Of a DNA stretch of 64,000 bases, positions 14,601-27,200 are shown piece by piece. The notes beneath the pieces were generated by a model. The model was not told the DNA's origin. It did no database searches and saw only the letters and a list, made by a program, of their open reading frames with translations. The DNA comes from Schistocerca nitens. Taxonomy: Eukaryota > Arthropoda > Insecta > Orthoptera > Acrididae. The DNA lies in the NCBI RefSeq assembly GCF_023898315.1, contig NC_064616.1:703853389-703917388 (forward strand), given 5' to 3'. The position numbers were made by a program, and so were the translations under genes. Position 1 is the first letter of the stretch. Every line of letters begins with the position of its first letter.

Positions 14601-14928
14601 ATTCTTGTTTCCAGTTACTTGCCAAACAAAAGTAGCACAATAACCACAATGTCCACAAATTGCTCAAAACTAAATTTCACTGCACTTACTCTTCAGATAC
14701 ATCAAAGTTTTAGTAAAAGAATCTTTTACAATACTGCATGCAGTGGAATTTTTGTATATCAATAAAACTACTAAATTTCATGTGATCCAGCACACAAAAT
14801 ACACTACCTCTACGTTCACAGATGCCAGCTGTAAAAGCAGGCAGTGGTAGAATCGTGCATATACGTTTCCCTTTATGATCAGACCATACATAAAACAATT
14901 ATAGTTATGGAAGACAATTTTCAGCTTT
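8195..14928. other. 6.7 kb AT-rich region without recognisable genes
   Basis: Contains a (CA)n tract at about 8608-8645 and a (TTTA)n/T-run at about 10988-11024, otherwise no transposon blocks, repeats or convincing coding stretch. The longest open frames are under 90 codons. It may be intergenic DNA or a distal part of the Mkp3 3' region. Confidence 0.5.
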
Positions 14929-15075
14929 TCAAGGAAGATTATACTTCAAAGTTCTGTTGATTTTGAAATCATCAGAGACCGAGCACACACTTGGATAGAA
15001 CAAGGTGACGATGGATGGATTTGAACATCAATCCTCCTGAATGCAAGTCCAGTGCCTTAAACGCTGCACCACCTC
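14929..15075 (-). mobile_element. tRNA-derived SINE (family 3)
   Basis: On the minus strand it reads a tRNA-like head (GCACTGGACTTGCATTC, then GTTCAAATCC as B box) followed by a tail ending TATAATCTTCC. I recognise the ACTGGACT...GTTCAAATCC...TAATCTTCC pattern from insect SINEs. Diverged and possibly 5'-shortened; target duplications were not found. Confidence 0.7.
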
Positions 15076-15322
15076 ATTTGGTTTCTCCTTTGTAGCTCCT
15101 ACATCATTAGTAATTATCACCTCAGTTTGATGTAGCATATATTTTTCTTTTTCAACAAAAACAAACATGGCAGCAGCACCCATAAATTTATAAACAACAG
15201 TTTTGATACTTTGTGCTTTAATTTCTACCTGTTGTCCTCCAGTGACAGTTGAAATAGAAAATGTTCTCTGATGGTTGTTGAAATACAAAATTTGTCCTGA
15301 TGGTGGTTGAAATATAAACTTA

Positions 15323-15688
15323 TTGATTGTGTCATTAGATTGTTGTTTGTGTTTTACAAGACATAATGGCTGCATCATGTTGCTGAATGATGGTTTAATA
15401 AGGTGCATGAATGTGTTAGCAGGAGGAAGCTGCGAACCAGAGATCATCGAGTTTGTGTTGAACCAGGGGGAATGCCAGAAGAGATGGCTGGCTTCAGAAG
15501 ACAAATGTAAATGGCTTCGCTTAGAGGTGGAAAAGTTGAATGCAATGAAGGAGAGCTTGGAGATGCATTTGACCATGACATGTCTAATTGTTGACATGGA
15601 AAAGAAAAAGCAATGCCAACTAGAAGAGCAGGACTCTTTGGGGAAGCAAGTTCTTTTGTGTGTCAACAATTCAGAATGTTATGACTAA
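15323..15688 (+). pseudogene. RacGAP1 (tumbleweed)-like N-terminal coiled-coil fragment, probable retropseudogene
   Basis: A 121-codon frame on the plus strand. From about residue 26 it reads IRCMNVLAGGSCEPEIIEFV, then ECQKRWLASEDKCKWLRLEV, LNAMKESLEMHL and VDMEKKKQCQLEEQDSLGKQ. By memory this parallels the N-terminal coiled coil of RACGAP1/MgcRacGAP, the centralspindlin subunit that binds the kinesin MKLP1. It stops at a TAA just after the coiled coil; no C1 or RhoGAP domain follows and I see no convincing splice donor. A truncated processed copy is the simplest reading; one true exon of a distant gene is the alternative. A long open frame on the opposite strand (15028-15669) is probably a shadow. 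Confidence 0.5.
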
Positions 15689-15936
15689 ACTCATCTCCCA
15701 ACTCCCTTTCACTGCATGCAGCTGGGACAAATGGTGGGGGCATGGTAACTCATGTGGGAGGAATGTACTCCTTGCCATTTGCATCTTTTAAGAAGACTAC
15801 TATACTACAGGGTTGCCAGCACCCAATACACGTGGTGAAGGGACATTCCTCTCCAGGTGTTACCATAGCCCCATCATCCATCCTAGGCGCACCATTTGTG
15901 CCACAACCAACTCCTCCAGCACAACAACCTCACTGA

Positions 15937-17863
15937 CAGAGAAAACTCACACAAAAATATCCAGACTTTCACTTAATACAAACTGTTGAAATGATGACCT
16001 CTTGGAATAATTAAATGAAGAATAATGATATCTTGTATTCCTATTAAATTAATTTTCTCTGTCTGAAATCTCTGCATCACTATTATTTTATGTGCAATTA
16101 CATCTATACAGTTAATTAATTTCAAAGCATTCAAAAAATCTGAGATTAAGTAATACCTCAACAACTGTCTTCTGGAACATGGATGAAAATTTTCAACTAT
16201 CTTAAATGTTCTGTGTTTTAACTTGCTCCTGGTTATGCTATGTGAGGGAATATGTTTTTGACCATTTTACTTTTCACTCTTGGGCCAAGAAGATTTTTAC
16301 AGTATTACTGAAGTCCATTATATTATTCCTTTGGCAGTAGCAATGACAGCAGCATAACCACGAACAGTCTTCTCACATTCTAGGGAAGACGGTGCCAAAA
16401 ACAAGTTGTCTCATGAAAATTTAATAATGAAAATCTTTTCTGATTCACAAACACTGAATTGAGTGGATTACAACAATTACATGTGGGGAGGCAATTAACT
16501 GTTGCAGTGGAACTAGTGGCATTTTGTACATGCTTTGTCAAGGAGTCAAGTAAATGAAATTGAAAAGGAATCACCTGCTGCAAGCAGTATGCCACTATGA
16601 AGGTATGACCTAACATCAAACTGTGCCTGGTGAAATTTCAGATTACAAACCCAAATTTTTGTAATCTGTGGCTTTCATTATTGCAGACACATTTATTAAC
16701 TAATATCATGAGAAATGTCTGTCCTGTATGCCATCATGTCCAAACAGTCACTGCTATCTTTCATGGATGTACATATTTTCTTCTCATGTACAGTTAAATG
16801 TGTTTGCCTTACCACCAGGATTTGAAGAGACGGTTTTAGATAGCAAAATAATAACAAACATGTGATTAAAACTGAACCAATTTCAGTAAATGCATTGATA
16901 CTCCTGGTAATTAGAGCTGTCACTAATCCCAGGACGCACTTCGTTCAAACAAGAATAAATTCTTTTACCAATTTCTTTGAAATTGTGAAGAAGGGATATT
17001 ATCAAAAAAGCTGCCAGGAAGTCACAGTACCTAGGAAGCATGAAAGGACAATAGTATCCTTTCTTGGGGGGGAAAAATATATGTTGATCAATATAATAAC
17101 AGCTATCATATAAATTACCACAATAAAGTGAATAATAGTTATATGACACTTGTACTGTAGATCATTTCTTATAAAAATTAAAAACATGGTTATTACCGCT
17201 ACTGTAATGGATAATACACGTCAAGTTTCTTTGATTATGAAATAGTTAAAATTAAATTTGCTACACAAACTCAGTAAGATAAACATAAATGTAAACTGTA
17301 CATATTTCTGCCTTTCCCAATAGATGCAAAGGCAGTCAAACAATACCTACAATAAATGAAGTAATGCACCAATATTTACTTTTCCTTCACACATAAATCT
17401 GCTTTGAGGTGCATCTGACAAATATCTTACTTTGATGAAAATATATCATAAGAAATTTATATTCCAACTACTAGAATTTTAACAGTTAATTGATTTTAGT
17501 TATACGTGTAACTATCAGTGCTATAAATAAAAAAAGTGGTGTCACATACTTAAACAATAACAAGTGAAGGAAACTGTTGAGAATGGTTATCGTGAAAACA
17601 CTGTTCTGTGTGAAAACAAGATTTTTGAAATAAGAATTTTACAAAAGCAGTGTTTCAACAATTTTAGAATTATGAAATGCGAATGAATTTCTGATAATGT
17701 GCTCTTATAATTTTCCTTTAACATTGAATTCAACACTAAAAACATTTACAATTAAATGCTGAAAATTTTAACAATTGAAAGGTATAACATTTTAAGGGGA
17801 GGACACATGACTGAACAGATTTTACTGCTTTTAGAACTGCCATTGTGTCTTCCCCGGCCGGTC
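15937..17863. other. 3' flank / probable 3' UTR of Mkp3, AT-rich
   Basis: No coding region or transposon recognised. The first canonical AATAAA on the minus strand after the Mkp3 stop that I find by eye is at 16692-16697, which would give a 3' UTR of about 1.2 kb. Nothing else confirms the transcript end, and the real one could lie further left. Confidence 0.35.
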
Positions 17864-18270
17864 TCACTCACTGGGTGCAGACGTCCAACGATCAAACTCA
17901 ATTCCAGAATCAGGACTTGTTCCAACATTGACAGGGCTCAGAAAGTGAGAGCCACCACCACATTTACATTGAACTCCTCCACAACTGTGACATCCAGACT
18001 GCCCTGTCTCTGTACTGGTAGAAGCAGCAGCTTGGGTCGGTTCTTCCACACAGACGGCTGGCCGAGAAAGTTCTTGTTCGTAGTTGTGAAGCTGCTCCAT
18101 AAAATGAAAGTTTGGTGCAATGTTTGACTTACGGCTCCGTACAAGGTTGAATGCATCATTCAGAGAAAGTGATAATTTGTTCATGAGGTAGGCAACTGTA
18201 ATCGTGACAGAGCGAGAAACTCCTGCAACACAGTGTACTAAGACACCCTTCCCGTTGTTCCTGGCTTCAT
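17864..18270 (-). CDS. Mkp3: Mkp3 terminal coding exon with HCxxGxxRS active site
   Basis: Acceptor aaatttcag before 18270; the first two bases complete the Asp of the DEARNNGKG turn. The catalytic Cys is codon 18230-18232 and the P-loop Arg is 18212-18214 within HCVAGVSRS, followed by [20 protein letters not shown] and [15 protein letters not shown]. After the catalytic domain comes a low-complexity tail rich in Cys, Gly and Ser that ends in a [11 protein letters not shown] motif and then the stop. All catalytic residues are intact, so this looks like a working gene. Confidence 0.95.
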
Positions 18271-21200
18271 CTGAAATTTAAAAAACCAACAAGTTTAAAT
18301 CAATAATAAATTACACCACAGATAAGATAAAAAAAATAATTAACACAATTGTTAGGCATAACAGCTGTCACAACGGCATTATTCACTTTCACAGAATAAT
18401 AAACTAAATATTTTTTGAAAGACTGTAAATTGTTCAAATACACTATTGCAGTTTCAACCTTTTCGTCATTTTCCAGTGGGTTGGAGGTGCTGCAAGCACA
18501 ACAGTAGTCATCAGCAAAAAGAATAAAAATGAAATGAGCCTCTAGTGCCTGTGTCAGCCTTAGTCACTCATGGAGCACGCTGTTCATTACTGACATGTGC
18601 AATAAGCACGAGTTTTATTTCGTGTGTTTTTATCCTCTCCCTCACATAATGATGGCATATGTGACTAAGGCTGTCATGAGCACTACAGGTTCAGATTTTT
18701 ATTTGTTTTACTGGTGACTACGGCAGTGGGATAAAAGTATTTCCTCATTTTCTAAATCTCTCTGAAATGATCAAACACTGCCAAATACTGAAGCTAAAAT
18801 TCCAAGTCTAGTCAGAAAAAGATTGAGAATGTATTTTGTCATCTATGATGCAGTGCACATCCAATGATGTCAAGTTTCACATGCGAGTGCAAGTGTGTTT
18901 CTTAGTGTTCAAGTATAAACTTTACTGCTAGACCACAAAGCTCAACATGCATGCAGATAGTTCATCTACAGGTTTTGATGAGTGAGGTAGAATATCAAAG
19001 TATGTGACATACACACATCAAAAAAAGTTTTGCATCATCTTGGTTCCGAGAGTTCTGGAACCTGTGCAGAAAATTGGAACAGGGATCAACATAAACATCA
19101 TTTCCGCCCTTTTTATTGCTCATGAAAACCACACATTGCATGTTGTACCACAATACAGTGAGACCTTCAGAGGTGGTGGTTCACATTGCTGTACACACCG
19201 GTACCTGTAATACCCAGTAGCATGTCCTCTTGCACTGATGCATGCCTGTATTCGCTGTGGCATACTATCCCCAAGTTGATCAAGGTAATGTTGGTCCAGA
19301 TTGTCCCTATCCTCAACAGCAATTTGGTGTAAATCCATCAGAGTGATTGGTGGGTTACATCATCTATAAACAGCCCTTTTCAATCTATCCCAGACATGTG
19401 CGATAGGGTTCATGTCTGGAGAACATGCTGCCCACTCTAATCGAGCGATGTCGGTCTCTCTGAAGGAAGTCATTCACAAGATGTGCATGATGCGGGCACG
19501 AATTGTCATCCATGAAGATGAATGCCTCACCAATATGGTTGCACTATCAGTCAAAGGATGGCATTCAGGTATCATACAGCCATTACAGTGCCTTCCATGA
19601 CCACCACCAGCGTATGTCGGCCCCACATAATGCCACCCCAAAACAGCAGGGAACCTCCACCTTGCTGCACTCACTGGACAGTGTGTCTAAGGTGTTCAGC
19701 CTGACCAGGTTGCCTCTGAACACGTCTCTGAGGAGTGTCTGGTTGAAGGCGTATGTGACACTCATCAGTGAGGAGAACATGATGTCAATCCTGAGTGGTC
19801 CATTCAGCATGTTGTTGGGCCCATCTGTACCATGCTGCATGGTGTCGTACTTGCAAAAATGGACCTCGCCAAGGAAGTTGGGAGTGAAGCTGTGTGGTTC
19901 CTTTCTCTCTGTATCTCCTCCAGTCCCAACAACTTCGCTTTGGTCCACTCCGAGACGCCTGGACATTTCCACTGTTGAGAGCCCTTCCTGGCACAAAGTA
20001 ACAACGCGGACACGATTGAACCACAGCATTCATTCACTGTCTAGGCATGGTTGAACTAGAGACAACACAAGCCGTGCACCTCCTTCGTGGTGGAATGACT
20101 GGAACTGCTTGGCTGTCGGACCCCCTGTCTAATAGGCACTGCTCATGTATGGTTGTTTACGTCTTTAGGCGGGTTTAGTGACATCTCTGGACAGTCAAAA
20201 GGACTGTGTCTGTGATACAACATCCTCATTCAATGTCTATCTTCAGGAGTTCTAGGAACCGGGGGTGATGCAAACCTTTTTTTTATGTGTGTATATGGCC
20301 ATATCTTTTGATTACACTGACTTAAAAGTTTATATTATTTACACCACAAAGGGACCACAGACCTTAGTATTAGACATAAATTTCACAACTTGATGCTTCT
20401 ACCTGTTCCTGAGAAAAAGTGTGGAGGGAGGGGGGGGGGTGTCTTAACTGTGAGACAGACAACAGAGTGATCCTATAAGGGTTCAGTTATTACCAACTGA
20501 GGTATGGAACACTAATACAACATTTTGCAGAAATACTTTAAAATCAACATCACTTCATTAAAATAAGAATGAAGTAGGGCTGAATATGAGAGAATAAAAT
20601 CCCTGGAATGTGCTATGGGACAAATAAATAATATGGTAGCTGTGTGTAGTGGGTTTTACTTCTTGGGTCCCTTGTAAGACAGATGACCCACAATCCAATA
20701 TTGATGTAAACAAATTGTCAGCTAGCAGCAGCTTCAATGCTATTATATAAAAGTATGAAAATACTAAAATTTAAAGGGACCGATGACCGTTGCAGTCTGG
20801 TCCCTTTAATCCCCCAAACCAACCAACTAAAATTTAAAATAAATTGGAACTTGATTGATGTTAACCAAGTTTCACACAGAATCAAGAGATACTCAAATTT
20901 AGTAACTTGTATCACTATTTAATGTGAAATGCATCACTACCACAGAAACTTCTTCCAAGAAGACTTAACCACACCACTGTTGAACCTCTCTATTAGAATC
21001 ATGATAGACAATGCGTCAACCACCACCACCACCACCACCACCACCACCACCCCCACCTTTCAGCTTCATTACTGATTTTTTTCTACAATTTTCACAAAAT
21101 TTATATACTGTTTTATGCTTTTAGGTTTTTCACAATCTTCATATTTATTTAACTGACTATATTACTCTACACTTGATAGTACAAATAGTGGTGGATGTAG

Positions 21201-24200
21201 AAATTTCAATTACCCATCACATTACACAGGAGCCAAGGAGCCAATCATATTATAGAGTGTACAGCACTGTTCTAAAAAGTAAATGACATTTCACTGAGAG
21301 TATAGCTGACGGACTTACATTTTACGACACTCGGCATTAATCAAACAACCTCTAAAAACACAAGCTCTGTAACATTCCTAGGATTTTGCACATGGAAAAG
21401 ATATTTGAAGTCATGATATAGAGTCAAGGGTGGAACAACAGTAAGAAATACCTGGATATCACAGCACTTAAAACTGTAACTTCATAGTTCGATGGCATAG
21501 TTGACAGACATAAGGAAATACACAATGGTTGAATTCTGACAGAATCTCACTTTCAGCAACAGTTTTTTGTTTTACCATATTAATTTGTTTTGTGTAGTCA
21601 CCACCAGACACCACACTTGCTAGGTGGTAGCCTTTAAATCGGCCGCGGTCTGTTAGTATACGTCGGACCCGCGTGTCGCCACTATCAGTGATTGCGGACC
21701 GAGCGCCGCCACACGGCAGGTCTAGAGAGACTTCCTAGCACTCGCCCCAGTTGTACAACTGACTTTGCTAGTGATGGTTCACTGACAAAATATGCTCTCA
21801 TTTGCCGAGACGATAGTTTAACATAGCCTTCAGCTATGTCATTTGCTACGACCTAGCAAGGCACCATTATCAGTTACTATTGATATTTAATCATGTACCG
21901 TCAAGACTGATGTTCACTATTAATGGATTAAAGTTAAGTATTCCACCAGCTACGTCCGTTTTTCTAAATTCTAATTTCCTTGTCCTGTTCCAGACCTCAC
22001 GCCAGCCTGCGTGAGCTAAAACGCGTGCCTTTCGGCCTCCTTCTAGTAACATGGTGTTGGCTCTCCTGCCAACCAAAACAGTGGCGACGAGGCACAACCG
22101 CATTCTTATCGATATTGCCCTGATTTCCTTGTGTAATGGCTTCGCCACAATCTCCAGATGTATTGTCCGAATTTTATCGCTTACAGAATCAGCAGACGCA
22201 GGCCTTACTGGATGCCCTTGAACAGCTCGTACAGGGTCAACGGGCAATGCAAAACTATGCGGCAGCCGCTGCTCCACCGCTAACGCAGCCACAACACGCA
22301 GTTGCACCAACTTTTCATCCTTTTGATGCTGCACTGGAAAGCTGGACGGAGTGGTCACGCCAATTTGGATTCCATCTTGCCGCCTACAGAATTCAAGGTA
22401 ACTAGCAGCAGCCTTTTTTGTTGTCCTCCGTAGGGGTGACCACGTACCGTGTGATAGTCAAATTATTTCCCCGACGCGACATAGCAACTCTGACCTACGA
22501 CGAAATTTTGTCTGCATTAGATGCATATTTCAAAGAATCAGTCAATGTAGTTGCGAAAAGGTGTACCTTCTTTCGTACAAAACATACGGCAGGTCAGACT
22601 AATCGGGAGTGGGTTGCAACTTTGCAAGGCCGTACTAGGGATTGTGCTTTTGAGTGTCAATGTGGACTCCCTTATTCAGATACTATGGTACGTGACGCAA
22701 TTGCACAGAATGTTTCTGATGTTCGTATAAGGGAACAGATTTTGAAACTAGTCAATCCCTCCCTTCAACAAGTGATGGACATATTGGATCGGCAGAACAC
22801 ACTTGACTTTGCTCAGGAATCATTTGAAACTTCACCAGCCGTGTGTCACATTAACCGGCCCGCCGGGTGAGCTGCACAGAGCAGTGAACAGCCCTCGCGC
22901 CCAGCCGCGCCGCTGCCGCCAGGCTCTCAGCTACGTGTGCCGCGCAGGCAAGCAAATGCAGTGCTCAAATCATGCCCGCGGTGTGCTACTAGACATTTGC
23001 GCGAGAACTGCCCGTCACGCCAGGCTATTTGCTTTTTCTGTAATAAAAAAGGACATGTTCAGAGTGTTTGCCAGAAAAAGCTCAGATCGGTCACTCACAA
23101 CCATTCCAGGCCCTTTGCTTCACGCCGAATTCGAACCAAGGATACTCGGGCTCGTGAAACTTCGCCCATGGAAATTCATGTAGTTTATTCCACTCCGCCC
23201 AGTGCCACTCTCTCTAACAGTGACTGTGTTCATCCCACAAATAGTGTGCGTCGGCATCACCGGAAATCCCGTCAAGTCGCAAGTGATATTGTACCAGTGT
23301 CAGTTCACGTAGCATGAGACAGTCGCTCTTGTCGTCAGCAGGACAATAAACTTTTTGTAGACTTGGACATTGACGCAAAGAGCTACCATTCCAGCTTGAT
23401 ACCGGAGCTGCAGTTTCACTGATCAATCAAGACACTTACAAACTGCTGGGCACACCTCCGTTGCGTGCCGCAAGTGTTACACTAACTAGATATTCAGGTC
23501 AAAAGAACCCTGTGTTAGGACAGTGCAGCATTTTTGCAACATACAAAGTACAAACAAAACTTATGTAATTTTACGTCCTTCGTTCTCCTTCTGTAGTGAA
23601 CTTGTTTGGTTTCGATTTATTTCAGTTGTTTAACTTGTCTATAGTAAATCAGGTCCTATCAGTGAACCAGACTGTGCCTTCAGACAGTGTTTCTCGTGTA
23701 TGTGAAGAATTTGCAGACATTTTTGCACCGGGCCTTGGTTACGCTAAGAACTATAAAGCACATTTGGAAATTAAAGTAAATGCGCAACCGAAATTTTTCA
23801 GAGCGCGCAATGTTCCCCACGCATTGCGTGATGAGGTCGCAAAAACATTACACGATTTGGAAACACAAGGTGTAATTGAATGTGTGCAGGCTTCTCTCTG
23901 GGCATCACCCTTAGTAATTTTGCCAAAACCTTCCGGAAAATTGAGACTTTGTGTGGACTTCAAGGCAACAGTGAATCCACAACTAGTGATTGCAACTTTT
24001 CCTTTACCCCGCCCAGCAGATCTTTTTGACAAACTGTGCCCGTGTAAATATTTTTCGAAGTTGGACCTAGCCGATGCGTACTTGCAAATACCGGTGGACG
24101 AAGAATCCCAGCGTGTTTTGGTGGTTAACACGCATCTTGGTTTGTATCGATTCGAACCACTGCCATTTGGGTGTGCATCCGCCCCTGCATTGTTTCAGCA

Positions 24201-27200
24201 ATATCTACAAACTGTTTGTGCGTCGGTCCCTACTGCAGCAAACTATCTGGACGATATTGTGATCTCCGGAAAGACGGAAGAAGAACATTTAGCCAATCAC
24301 AGAACATTATTTCAGGTCTTGCGACAAAATGGTCTTCGCTGGTGGAAGGACAAATGTGTGTTTTTTGCTCGTGACTTGCCCTACCTTGGACATGTACTCA
24401 ATGCCCAAGGCATACATACTAGTCCCAAGCACCTCCATGCCATACAAGACTTGCCTTCACCGCAGAATTTGAAGCAGCTACAGAGTGTGCTGGGAAAAAT
24501 CAACTATTATCATAAATATGTGCCGCATGCCTCTTCCATTTCAGCTCCGCTTCATCACTTACGCCGTAAAGGTGTTCTGTTCGTCTGGACGATGGAATGC
24601 GAACGCGTCTTTCGCCAGTTGAAATCGGCGTTGCTTTCCAATACTTGCCTTCCATCATTCAGTCCCCAGAAGCCCCTTTTCTTGATGGTGGATGCATCGG
24701 ATTTCGGGATCGGTGCTGTGCTTGCGCATAAAGATGGATCGCACGATCGCCCTATTGCCTTTGCGTCCAAATTGCTCTCGTCTGCGCAAAGAAATTATTC
24801 ACAGATCAAGAAAGAAGCATTGGCTCTCATATTTGGTGTTACAAAGTTTCATGATTTCTTGTATGGTCGTCACTTTACCATCATCACAGACCACACATCT
24901 TTGACATCGCTATTTCATCTGAACAAGCCTGTACCTCCACATACAGCGCAGAAATTAATTCGCTGGTCTATTTTCCTCTCGCAGTACCGCTACGATATCT
25001 TGTATCGGTCCACTGCTAAGCACGGAAACGCCAATGAGTTGTCCCATTTGCCTGTTGCTGAGGATAGAGTAATCGATTCCTCCGTACTTGCTTGCATGTT
25101 CATTGATGGGGAAACCGATGACGTGGTCGAATCATTTCCGATTGATTTTCGTCGTGTAGCTACAGCCACGGCTGCTGACCCTGTCCTTGCTACCGTTCTG
25201 CGTTTTGTTGCTACGCAATGGCCTTGTCAAAGTCACGGATCGGGGATCCGTTGGTTTGCCGATTTTTTGCTCACAAGGAGAGACTTTTTGTTCGACGTGG
25301 TGTTTTGCTGTTGCGTTCTGATAATGATCAGGCCAGCGTCGTGGTCCCACGTTCGTTACAGTCCTGTCTTACAGCTTCTCCACCAAGGACATTGGGGTAT
25401 AGTGAGAACGAAACAACTTGCTCATCATCACTGTACTTGGTTCGGAATCGATGCTGCAATTACGAATTTGTGCTCTTCTTGCATGGTGTGTGCCAAACAA
25501 CAATCAGCACCACCGCGGAAATTCTTTGCATGGCCAAAAGCCACTTCCCCTTGGCAACACTTACACATCGATTTTGCTGGTCCATTCTGGAATGCTCGAT
25601 GGTTGGTTGTGGTAGATTCATTCAGTAATTTTCCTTTTGTTGTCTGAATGTCTTCCACGACGTCATCTGCCACCATCCAAGCGTTATCTGCTATCTTTTG
25701 CATTGAAGGTCTTCCACAGACTATTGTTTCCGACTGGCCCACAATTCATGTCTGCAGAATTTCAGTCATTCTGCAAGGCCAATGGTATTCAACATCTGAC
25801 GTACGCGCCGTTTTCGCCACAGTCAAACGGTGCTGCTGAACGATTGGTCAGGACTTTCAAGTCACAGATGTTGAAGTTAAAAGAGTTGCATTTTCGAAAG
25901 GACGCGTTATTGCTCTTTTTGTCCTCATATCGCTCTCAGCCCCGAGATGGTCACTCGCCGGCTGAGTTGCTCCACGGTCGTCATCATCGAACCTTGATGT
26001 CTTTGCTACATCCGCTGCATCAGGTTCCTGTGCAGCGGCAGACACCTGCTTTTGCTCCAGGCGACGTTGTTTACTATCGTCACTATCAAGGTTCACAGCG
26101 TTGGCTCGTAGGGCACATTCTTCGCTGCCTCGGACGCGCTATGTATTTGGTTTTGGGGGCCTCTGGTGAGGTGCGCTGGCATCTCAACCAGCTGCGCCTC
26201 TGTCGTCACACGGGATCTGCCGCTCGCCTCAGCCCCAGGTGTTACCGACGCTACCTTCCGTTTTGCCCCATGGCGGCGCACCGCCGCCCGCAGTGGATGT
26301 GCCGCTGCAACCGCCGGGTGCCTCCCTGGGTCACGCGCCACCAATCGCTTCCCGTGACCGGATGTCCTCCGGCATGGACCTCTTGCCCGCTCCGGACCAT
26401 ATGTCGTCTTCGCCCGTCGGGTGCCCCGACCCGATGGAGGTCGACCCTTTGGCCCCTCCTGTCTCTCTGCGGGCGCATACACCGCATGTTGGCATGCACC
26501 CTGGAGCAGGTTTTCAGGCGTTTCCTAGCTCCCCGCGGTCCGAATGGAAGGGTGCCTGTGGCACAGCCTCGCCTGTTGTTAGGCTCCCCACCTCGTCGCA
26601 TACGTCAACATGGGGTCCTCCCCACAGCGGGCGGAAGCCTTATGCCACAACCGTACGCCGATTTGTGGGGGAGGAATGTGGTGTCACCGCCAGACACCAC
26701 ACTTGCTAGGTGGTAGCCTTTAAATCGGCCGCAGTCCGTTAGTATATGTCGGACCCGCGTGTCGCCACTATCAGTGATTGCAGACCAAGCGCCGCCACAC
26801 GGCAGGTCTAGAGAGACTTCCTAGCACTCGCCCCAGTTGTACAACCGACTTTGCTTGCAATCGTTCACTGACAAAATACGCTCTCATTTGCCGAGACGAT
26901 AGTTTAACATAGCCTTCAGCTACGTCATTTGCTACGACCTAGCAAGGCACCATTATCACTTACTATTGATATTGAATCGTGTACCGTCAAGACCGACATT
27001 CACTATTAACGGATTAAAGTTAAGTATTCCACCAGCTACGTCCGTTTTTCTAAATTCTAATTTCCTTGTCCTGTTCCAGACCTCACGCCAGCCTGTGTGC
27101 CTTTCGGCCTCCTCCTAGTAACATGGTGTTGGCTCTCCTGCCAACCAAAACATGTTTAACATCTAGAAATAAATGAAATTGACAGTACTAACAGTCTGCA

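Larger units (their letters stand above)
21591..27152 (+). mobile_element. Gypsy-superfamily LTR retrotransposon, full length
   Basis: Two direct LTRs (21591-22080 and 26677-27152) enclose gag, protease, reverse transcriptase, RNase H and integrase in that order on the plus strand. The target duplication TGTTT is perfect (21586-21590 and 27153-27157). A purine tract tgtgggggaggaa abuts the 3' LTR. The LTRs differ at about 24 positions by hand count plus a 14-base indel, roughly 5 percent, so the insertion is not recent. gag to pol steps back by one frame, as in many Gypsy elements. It is inactivated by in-frame stops in gag, protease and integrase and by an integrase frameshift. No envelope gene is present. 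It sits in the 21.7 kb last intron of Mkp3, antisense to the gene. Confidence 0.95.

Noticed and set aside
15028-15669. 213-codon minus-strand frame
   Set aside because: Overlaps a SINE at its end and lies opposite the RacGAP1-like frame, which has the recognisable pattern.
19503-20054. 183-codon plus-strand frame
   Set aside because: It is antisense to the Tc1 transposase remains, whose motifs lie on the minus strand.
26239-26709. Possible envelope gene in the Gypsy element
   Set aside because: Pro/Arg-rich, with no signal peptide, cleavage site or membrane segment, and it runs into the LTR; it is pol tail in alternative frames.
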